A DNA stretch of 45,082 nucleotides, taken from DYGX01 sp035325905. Its GTDB lineage: Bacteria; Chloroflexota; Anaerolineae; Aggregatilineales; Aggregatilineaceae. The stretch lies in contig DAOKYY010000024.1 of NCBI GenBank assembly GCA_035325905.1, forward strand, positions 1-45,082, written 5' to 3'. The translations under genes were made by a program, and so were the position numbers. This document shows, in pieces, positions 39,686 to 45,082 of this stretch; position 1 is the first letter of the stretch; every line of letters begins with the position of its first letter. A model generated the notes under the pieces. It was not told the DNA's origin and did no database searches. It was given only the letters and a program-made list of their open reading frames with translations.

Positions 39686-39798
39686 AGCGCGCTCGCAACC
39701 CGCCGATTGGACCCGCGAAAGCTGCCGCTTCGCACTAGGCAGCGCACGGCAGGCCGTCTACACTGAGCGCATACGGTTGCTGCGGTGGAGAAACAGGG

Positions 39799-40713
39799 AT
39801 GTTGTGGAGACTGGCTCTGATCTTTGGCGGGTCGGCGCTCGCGCTCTGGGTATTCGGCGAGCGCGGGCGGCTGCTGCGCCGCTCGACGCGCGCCCTGCTG
39901 CGCGCGCACGGCTGGCGCGGCGTGCTGAACGGCGCGTTCTGGCACGGCTATCTCTATGCGCGCTGGTCAGGCCAGTACATCGGCTGGAGCATTCGCTACG
40001 CCTTCCCGCACACCCATCCTGCGCCCGGCAGTCCGCGCTGGGCGCGCGTCTATCACGGCAAAGTCCTGCGCACCGAAGACGCCAAGCGGCTGCTGACCGT
40101 CAACGAGCCGATCCGCCGCGACCTGGAGCAGATCATCCCGCACACGATTGCGCGGCAATTGGTGCTCGACGGCCCGCCGGAGATCGCGGTGTACGAGTGC
40201 CCCTGCCGCGCCGCCCGGCCGACCCCCTGCCAGCCGACGCAGGTCTGCATGATCGTCGGGCAGCCATTCGTCGATTTCATCATCGAGCACAACCCACGCA
40301 CGGCGCGCAAGATCACGACCGGCGAGGCGCTGGCGCTGCTCGAAGCGGAGCACGCGCGCGGGCATCTGCACGCCGCCTACTTCAAAGACGTGATGCTCAA
40401 CCGTTTCTACGCGATCTGCAACTGCTGCGCCTGCTGCTGCGGCGGGATCGAGGCGATGACGCGCTGCGGCGTGCCTATGGTCATCTCGTCGGGCTACGTC
40501 GCGGCGGTGAACGAAATCGCGTGCCTGGCGTGCGGGACGTGCGAGGACGCCTGTCCGTTCGGCGCGATCGCGGTCAACGGCAGCGCCGTGGTCGATTGGG
40601 AGAAGTGTCTCGGCTGCGGCATTTGCGAGACGCAGTGCACCGGCGCGGCGATCACGCTCGTCCGGGACGCGCGCAAAGGCGAGCCGCTCGACGTGCGCGC
40701 GCTGACCGGCTGA
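39799..40713 (+). CDS. Cys-rich 4Fe-4S ferredoxin-domain protein with CNCCxCCC motif
   Basis: A 304-residue protein with a hydrophobic N-terminal segment (residues 2-19), possibly a membrane anchor. Three Cys-rich regions follow: CPC-x7-C-x5-C (134-150), CNCCACCC plus a later Cys (207-223), and two ferredoxin motifs (CLACGTCEDAC at 242-252, CLGCGICETQC at 270-280). The last two should bind two [4Fe-4S] clusters. The first two look like additional metal or cluster sites. Similar proteins occur in anaerobes as uncharacterised 4Fe-4S proteins. No catalytic domain is recognised, so it may relay electrons to an unknown partner. ATG 39799 has GGAG eight bases upstream. Confidence 0.8.
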   Translation: MLWRLALIFGGSALALWVFGERGRLLRRSTRALLRAHGWRGVLNGAFWHGYLYARWSGQYIGWSIRYAFPHTHPAPGSPRWARVYHGKVLRTEDAKRLLTVNEPIRRDLEQIIPHTIARQLVLDGPPEIAVYECPCRAARPTPCQPTQVCMIVGQPFVDFIIEHNPRTARKITTGEALALLEAEHARGHLHAAYFKDVMLNRFYAICNCCACCCGGIEAMTRCGVPMVISSGYVAAVNEIACLACGTCEDACPFGAIAVNGSAVVDWEKCLGCGICETQCTGAAITLVRDARKGEPLDVRALTG

Positions 40714-40732
40714 ACCGCTGCCGCGTTTTCGC

Positions 40733-41140
40733 TTACTCGCCGCCCCGCACCGCGCCCCGGTCCGAAGCCAGCCCCAGCGCGACCCGCTGGGCGCGCGGCA
40801 GATCGTCCGTGTCCAGGACGATCTGCCCGCGCATGGTAATATACACCGCGTTGATGTTGATCCCCGCGTCGGCCAGGCGGCGCGCAAGCTGCGCCAGCGA
40901 CCCCGGCTGATCGACCAGATTGACCAGCAGCACCTCGCGCACGGTGTAGTCGATTCGGGCGTCACGCAGCGCGTTGACGGTCGCGTCGTTATTGTTGGTG
41001 ATCAACTGGACGAACCCCTGGCCTGGGCAGGGTGTCGCGTGAATCGCCGTGATGTTGATCCCGTTCTGAGCCAGCGCCTCCGCCAGGTGCGCTAGCGCCC
41101 CCGGCCGGTCTTCGATCGACACGGTGAATTCCGTCGCCAT
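40733..41140 (-). CDS. Tandem ACT-domain protein
   Basis: A 135-residue protein made of two ACT domains: residues 3-70 (FTVSIEDRPGALAHLAEALAQNGINITAIHA) and 73-133 (LLVNLVDQPGSLAQLARRLADAGININAVYI). ACT pairs bind amino acids or other small ligands and regulate enzymes. Stand-alone double-ACT proteins of this size are common in Chloroflexota and Firmicutes with unknown partners. I start at ATG 41140, which has GGAGGA upstream; the longer frame adds an unrelated lead. It is 20 bp from the convergent ferredoxin gene's stop. Confidence 0.85.
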   Translation of the reverse strand: MATEFTVSIEDRPGALAHLAEALAQNGINITAIHATPCPGQGFVQLITNNNDATVNALRDARIDYTVREVLLVNLVDQPGSLAQLARRLADAGININAVYITMRGQIVLDTDDLPRAQRVALGLASDRGAVRGGE

Positions 41141-41226
41141 CGTGTCCTCCGTTCCTCGCTCGCCGCCGCGCATACTGTGTCCAGGGCCTTGCCAGCGCTT
41201 CCCGGATCGGCCGAGAGGGGGTCCGA

Positions 41227-42171
41227 TCAGGCGAGCAGCTCGGCCTCGCGCTCGCGGAAGGTGCGCGCGGTCTGCATCACCATCTCGTCGAGCGCCGCCT
41301 TGTCAGGCTTGCCGTACATCGCCGGGTACGGGTCGCCGCCCGGCCCAAGCGGCTCCGGGGTCACATAGCGCCCCTCAGTATTGAAGCCGATCACGTACAG
41401 CGCCCGGATGATCGTGTCGAGGTCCATCGACCCCAGCCCCAGCGCCCGCCGGTTGCTGTCGGCCATATGCAGGTTGATAAGCTGGTCTCGTGCGGCGAGG
41501 ATGGCCGCGCCGATGTGCTCTTCCTCGACCTGCATGTGATACACGTCGCCGTTGATGTGCTGGATGCCGGGGTGATCGACCGCCGCGATCAGACGCTGCG
41601 CGTCCGCGACGGTGTGGATCAGGCTGACTTCGGCGGAGCGGATCGGCTCGACCGCGCCGCGCACGCCGTGCTCGGTGAACAGGTCCGCGATCAGACGCAT
41701 CCCCTCGACCCCGCGCTCGAACTCGGCGTCATCGTAGGCTTTGGGCCGCCCGACCGCGCCAGGGATGATCAGCAGGTATGTGCCGCCGACCGCAGCCGTA
41801 AACGGGATTTCGCGCTTGAGATAGTCGATCGCAGCCTGGCGGTGGACCGCGCGATTGCTCGCCAGCTCGCTGTCGGGGGAGTACATCCCGCACACCCCCG
41901 CAACCGTGATCCCGTGATCGCCGAGAACGGCCAGCGTCTCATCTACCTTGTAGCCGAGATCGTCCCCGTAGTGGTTGCCGTGCAGCTCGATATAGGTGAT
42001 GCCTGCGCGTTTCAGCCGGGCCGCCGAGTCCGCCAGCGGCTCGATGCCGAAGCCCCAGTTGCTCCACGACAGGTTGAGCCGCCGCGTCAGCCGCTCCGGG
42101 TGCTGGCGCTTGAGGTCTTCAAAGGCCGCGCGAATCTGCTCGTTCTTAAGCTCATAATTCTGCGGTTTCAC
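41227..42171 (-). CDS. Sugar-phosphate isomerase/epimerase-like TIM-barrel protein
   Basis: A 314-residue protein of the xylose-isomerase-like TIM-barrel superfamily (AP-endonuclease-2 fold). Candidate metal ligands are the Glu in AVEPIRSAEV, the Asp in HINGDVYHMQ, the His in LHMADSNRR and the Glu in VTPEPLGPG, matching the usual Glu-Asp-His-Glu set. The opening RRLNLSWSNWGFGIE is typical of proteins annotated as sugar-phosphate isomerase/epimerase, such as D-psicose/tagatose 3-epimerase relatives. The start is GTG 42171 with GGAG nine bases upstream. Exact substrate unknown. Confidence 0.8.
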   Translation of the reverse strand: MKPQNYELKNEQIRAAFEDLKRQHPERLTRRLNLSWSNWGFGIEPLADSAARLKRAGITYIELHGNHYGDDLGYKVDETLAVLGDHGITVAGVCGMYSPDSELASNRAVHRQAAIDYLKREIPFTAAVGGTYLLIIPGAVGRPKAYDDAEFERGVEGMRLIADLFTEHGVRGAVEPIRSAEVSLIHTVADAQRLIAAVDHPGIQHINGDVYHMQVEEEHIGAAILAARDQLINLHMADSNRRALGLGSMDLDTIIRALYVIGFNTEGRYVTPEPLGPGGDPYPAMYGKPDKAALDEMVMQTARTFREREAELLA

Positions 42172-42260
42172 GCTCGCAAACTCCAGTCAGCGCCGGCCCG
42201 CACGCTGCGTCGATCAGGCCCATCCCCATGACGCCGCCGGGAGCGTCACGCGTTGATCGA

Positions 42261-42290
42261 ATTGTATGCTGACCGTTTCCGCTAAGTCAA
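42261..42290 (-). promoter_or_regulatory. Promoter of the isomerase/epimerase-like gene
   Basis: On the minus strand TTGACT (42285-42290) and TACAAT (42261-42266) are 18 bp apart, about 90 bp before the GTG start. The rest of the 216-bp gap contains only the ribosome-binding site (AAGGAG) of the plus-strand gene. Confidence 0.6.
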
Positions 42291-42387
42291 CCGCGCCAGA
42301 GAGCCACCGCCCGCACCTGTGAAAAGCGCGGGCCACGCGCATTGATCATGTTAGAACGACCGTCCATCGATACTCAAGGAGAGCGAC

Positions 42388-43809
42388 ATGCTGGCGAAAC
42401 TGCTGAGAATCATGCTTGTGGGAGCGGCCCTCGCCTGGGCCGCGCCGCCGGTCCTGGGCGCGCGCGCTCAGGAAGACTATCCGCTGGAGCTGTGCCGGGA
42501 GGCCGGTTTCTCGACCGAAGAAGACTTTATGATGCGCGGGGGCGAGGCATACGACGGCAGCCAGTACGTCTCGGACGGCGATGTCCTTAGCCCAAACGGC
42601 CAGGTCTGCGTCCGCAACCGCCATCTGCTCCAACACTTCGACGTGCGCGAAGACCTGGGCCTGGACGCGCTCGACATCCTGGTCGTTGACGAGCGGCTGA
42701 TCGCCTTCTCGACCGAGCTGGACAGCCCGCACGGCAATTTCGGCGCCGGGGATCTGCTGTTCACGAACGGCGCGAGCATCCCGAACGCGGCGCTGTTGTT
42801 CCGCTTCGACATCCCGCTTGATCTCGGCCTGGACGGGGTGCACTTTGTCGGCCGGCCAGACGGCATCCGGCGCTTCCTTGAGGTTGTCGGCGGAACCGCC
42901 CCGCAAGACTGGCTCGGCGGGAAGCTGCAAGACGTGCTGACCGAGCTGGACATCGATATCTGGTTCTCGGTCGAAGGGAGCTGGTGGCGCGTCGAAGGGC
43001 AGCGACCGCTGCTGGACGGCGATATTCTGTCGGCGCGCAACGGCGGGCAGGTGTTGTGGCAAGAGGTCCTGCTCGACCCGCCGATCCCCGCCGGGCTGGC
43101 CGATCGCGGCGTAGACTTTGGCCTGGATGCGCTGGCCGGTCCGCGCGAGCCGGAGCGCGCCGCTCTGCTCTTTTCCACCGAGATTCTGTACCGGGGCGAG
43201 ACGAGCTTCACCGATGGCGACGTGCTGAAAGTCGGCGGCAGCGTGTCGCGCTTCAACAACGACCTGATCAAGGCCTTCCAGCCCGAAGCCGACTTCCTGG
43301 GGCTGGACGCGCTCTCGCTGCGGGCTGAGCCGCCGATCGAGGTGTGCTGTGTCGAGTTCGAGGAGCAGCAGGGCGGGGCGCAGTATGCGGTCGGCAGCAC
43401 GTTCACCGACGCGGGCGTCCCGATCACCGTCGAGCCGTTCACCTGGAGCAACGGCACCTCGACCAGCAGCGGCATGGCCGTGATCGGCAACGCCGGGCAA
43501 GCGGGCAGCATCGGCAATGAGGTCAACACCAACAATGTCAACCTGTCGTTCGACTTTCCCGGCACGCCGGCCGGCCTGACCCTCTGGTTCGGCGAGTACG
43601 GCGGCAATCTCAACATCCGCATCAACGGGGACTTTCAGAACTTCGCGGACTTCGCCGACATCGACGGCGCGACCATCGGCGGGGTGCAGGTCGCGGTTGC
43701 GCAGCTGACGCCGGAGATCGGCGTGCTGGCCCTCGATGGCCCCATCGACGACTTCGCGATCGGCGGGCAAGAGCTGTGGATCGACACGCTCTGCCCCACG
43801 GGCGCCTGA
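42388..43809 (+). CDS. Secreted protein with four internal DGD...LGLDAL repeats
   Basis: A 473-residue exported protein that I do not recognise. The signal peptide ends near ARA (residue 27). Four related repeats cover about residues 62-97, 119-154, 208-249 and 274-310. Each has an acidic turn (DGDVL, AGDLL, DGDIL, DGDVL), a middle Gly/Asn turn, a hydrophobic Leu/Phe stretch and a closing F-LGLD(A/G)L. A Cys pair and a beta-rich Gly/Asn/Thr domain follow (about 319-470, ending LWIDTLCPTG). The acidic turns could bind calcium. Repeats plus a beta-sandwich tail suggest a surface adhesin or polymer-binding protein. It is a single gene with AAGGAG nine bases before ATG 42388. Confidence 0.75.
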   Translation: MLAKLLRIMLVGAALAWAAPPVLGARAQEDYPLELCREAGFSTEEDFMMRGGEAYDGSQYVSDGDVLSPNGQVCVRNRHLLQHFDVREDLGLDALDILVVDERLIAFSTELDSPHGNFGAGDLLFTNGASIPNAALLFRFDIPLDLGLDGVHFVGRPDGIRRFLEVVGGTAPQDWLGGKLQDVLTELDIDIWFSVEGSWWRVEGQRPLLDGDILSARNGGQVLWQEVLLDPPIPAGLADRGVDFGLDALAGPREPERAALLFSTEILYRGETSFTDGDVLKVGGSVSRFNNDLIKAFQPEADFLGLDALSLRAEPPIEVCCVEFEEQQGGAQYAVGSTFTDAGVPITVEPFTWSNGTSTSSGMAVIGNAGQAGSIGNEVNTNNVNLSFDFPGTPAGLTLWFGEYGGNLNIRINGDFQNFADFADIDGATIGGVQVAVAQLTPEIGVLALDGPIDDFAIGGQELWIDTLCPTGA

Positions 43810-43840
43810 GCCGCCCGACAGAATGTGTCTCGTGTAAACG

Positions 43841-43870
43841 GCGGGCCGGCGGTTCAGATCACCGGCCCGC
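43841..43870 (+). terminator. Stem-loop after the repeat protein gene
   Basis: A 9-bp stem (GCGGGCCGG at 43841-43849, CCGGCCCGC at 43862-43870) with a 12-base loop, 31 bp after the stop codon. The T tract is poor (ATTTG), so it is a probable structural terminator serving convergent genes. Confidence 0.5.
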
Positions 43871-43958
43871 GCCATTTGGGGCTGGAGGCAGGGGCGCGCT
43901 CGCCGCGAGACTGCAGGCGGACATCCCGGCTGGCTGAGCGCCCCGGCCGGGCAGCCGA

Positions 43959-44930
43959 TTACGCCCTCGGCTGCGCCTGCGCCGCTTTGACCTGCGCCTC
44001 GATCCAGGGATAGGTGCGCTCGATCCCGGCTTTCAGATCGAACTGCGCCTGCCAGCCGAGCGAGTAGATGCGCGCGTTGCTGAAGTTGCGCGCGCGCACG
44101 CCGACCGGCCCCTCGACGTGGCGGACGTTGATCCGCTTGCCCGCCACCTCCGCGACCGTCGCCACCAGCTCGTTGACTGACACGTACTGCGGCGAGCCGA
44201 TGTTGACCGCGCCGCGCAGGTCCGAGTGCATCAGCCGGAAGATGCCGTCCACCATGTCGTCGACGTAGGTGTACGAGCGGATGGCCGTCCCGTCGCCCCA
44301 GACCTCAATCGTGCCGCCGTCCTCGATCTCAGCGACCTTGCGGCAGATCGCCGCCGGGGCTTTCTCGCGCCCGCCGGTCCACGTCCCTTCCGGTCCATAG
44401 CAGTTCTGGAAGCGGGCGATGCGCACCGTCATCCCCCGGTTGCGCTCGTAAGCCATCGCCATCCGCTCGGCGTAGAGCTTCTCCCAGCCGTACTCGTTGT
44501 CCGGGTTGGCGGGGATGGCTTCGGCTTCGGTCATCTCCGGCTCGCCGGGCTGCATGTCGCGGTAGACGCACACCGACGACGAGAAAAAGTAGCGCGGCAC
44601 GCCCATCTGCGCGGCGTTGTGCACCATATGGATGTTGATCAGCGCGCTGTTGTGCATGATCTCGCACTCGGCGGAGTGAATGAAGCCCATCCCGCCCATG
44701 TCCGCCGCGAGCTGGTAGACCTCGTCGAACGTGCCGCCGTTCCGGTTGAGCGCCTGCTGGCAGTTCGTTTCTTCGCGCAGGTCCAGTTGCAGGAACTCGT
44801 CAGCCTGGGTGGGCGCGAACTCGTGCGGCTTGATGTCCACCCCGCGCACCCAATAGCCTTCGCGCTTCAGTTTCTTGACCAGGTGCCCGCCGATAAAGCC
44901 GCCAGCGCCACAGACCAAAGCCGTTTTCAT
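43959..44930 (-). CDS. NAD-dependent epimerase, GDP-mannose 3,5-epimerase-like
   Basis: A 323-residue extended SDR. The nucleotide-binding motif GAGGFIG is at 8-14, the catalytic YxxxK at 147-151 (EYGWEKLYAE) and the Ser/Cys block SSSVCVY at 117-123. The MGGMGFIHS segment and the C-V-Y arrangement resemble GDP-mannose 3,5-epimerases, in which Cys and Lys act as acid and base. That enzyme makes GDP-L-galactose or gulose. Related UDP-sugar epimerases are an alternative. Start ATG 44930 has GGAGA seven bases upstream; the longer frame adds a spurious N-terminus before the Rossmann fold. Confidence 0.83.
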   Translation of the reverse strand: MKTALVCGAGGFIGGHLVKKLKREGYWVRGVDIKPHEFAPTQADEFLQLDLREETNCQQALNRNGGTFDEVYQLAADMGGMGFIHSAECEIMHNSALINIHMVHNAAQMGVPRYFFSSSVCVYRDMQPGEPEMTEAEAIPANPDNEYGWEKLYAERMAMAYERNRGMTVRIARFQNCYGPEGTWTGGREKAPAAICRKVAEIEDGGTIEVWGDGTAIRSYTYVDDMVDGIFRLMHSDLRGAVNIGSPQYVSVNELVATVAEVAGKRINVRHVEGPVGVRARNFSNARIYSLGWQAQFDLKAGIERTYPWIEAQVKAAQAQPRA

Positions 44931-45004
44931 GCCTGTCTCCCTTTGCCTACCGGGCATTTGCTTGCCGCGCGGACCGCATGGGTAGCGCGCTATCAGAGCG
45001 CCCA

Positions 45005-45010
45005 ATTATA
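45005..45010 (-). promoter_or_regulatory. Candidate -10 (TATAAT) of the epimerase gene
   Basis: A consensus TATAAT on the minus strand lies about 75 bp before the epimerase ATG. No convincing -35 is visible at standard spacing. The last 70 bases of the window show no other feature. Confidence 0.4.
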
Positions 45011-45082
45011 GACCAGGTATCCGGCCAGCGGCCAGCGCCCTGCGCTTTAGCTAGTTCTGTCCAAAGACATGACAGGTCGCTT

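Noticed and set aside
39240..39738. 166-residue open frame overlapping the YjbQ-family gene
   Set aside because: It is a shifted-frame shadow with Arg/Gly-rich composition; the YjbQ motif HTTAAITLN is in the other frame.

Overview
The window is GC-rich, tightly packed bacterial chromosome. The gene complement fits a Chloroflexota lineage near Anaerolineae: many LacI regulators, secreted SH3b/CARDB proteins with Pro/Thr linkers, URO-D-family proteins in sugar operons, a Thermotoga-type tagaturonate epimerase and large ABC uptake operons. This taxonomic reading is inference. I found no rRNA, tRNA, CRISPR array, insertion sequence or phage gene.

Region 1 (about 1-18,950) is a pectin/oligogalacturonate utilisation locus. 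A 14-gene minus-strand operon runs from 16,528 down to 42. It encodes a family-5 solute-binding protein, a complete Opp/Dpp-type transporter (two permeases, two ATPases), a heparinase II/III-fold lyase, oligogalacturonate lyase, a cupin, two different URO-D-superfamily proteins, uronate isomerase (uxaC), tagaturonate epimerase (uxaE), kduI and kduD. Most junctions are 4-bp stop/start overlaps or gaps of about 20 bp or less. Divergent to it lie a LacI regulator and KDG kinase (kdgK). The divergent intergenic region holds two identical 17-bp operators, each with a GTTA-NCGN-TAAC core, 51 bp apart over promoter elements. Unsaturated uronides would flow Ogl -> KduI -> KduD -> KdgK. Saturated galacturonate would flow UxaC -> UxaE. 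Fructuronate reductase, mannonate dehydratase and KDPG aldolase are not in the window.

Region 2 (about 19,040-27,260) is the most unusual part. Two convergent operons meet at a bidirectional terminator. The plus operon encodes two paralogous octaheme c-type cytochromes, each with a CxxCK second haem motif (the NrfA-type signature), then two paralogous 229-aa membrane proteins. The minus operon encodes a 12-TM histidine-rich protein resembling a divergent haem-copper oxidase/NO reductase, a SUMF/FGE-fold lipoprotein (NirV-like in fold) and haem O synthase. Each operon is preceded by the same palindrome, TTTGAC-N4-GTCAAA, about 20 bp upstream of a -10-like hexamer. A CRP/FNR-family regulator with an FNR-like recognition helix (E..SR) lies beside the second site. 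I propose a dedicated nitrogen-oxide (nitrite/NO) or other small-oxyanion reduction module under CRP/FNR control. The substrate cannot be read from the sequence.

Region 3 (27,511-36,303) has a secreted SH3b/CARDB protein and a minus-strand operon for disaccharide uptake and phosphorolysis: GH65 phosphorylase, solute-binding protein, two MalF/MalG-type permeases, a DUF624/YesL protein and a LacI regulator. A strong promoter (TTGACA-N17-TATAGT) upstream of GH65 carries a perfect TTAA-NCGN-TTAA LacI-type operator in its spacer.

Region 4 (36,321-45,082) holds single genes and short units: a small membrane protein, a secreted esterase, arsR plus arsM with matching TATCGA-N6-TCGATA operators (arsR appears leaderless), a YjbQ-family protein, a Cys-rich ferredoxin-like protein, a double-ACT protein, a sugar-phosphate isomerase/epimerase-like protein, a secreted protein with four internal repeats, and a GDP-mannose-3,5-epimerase-like SDR.
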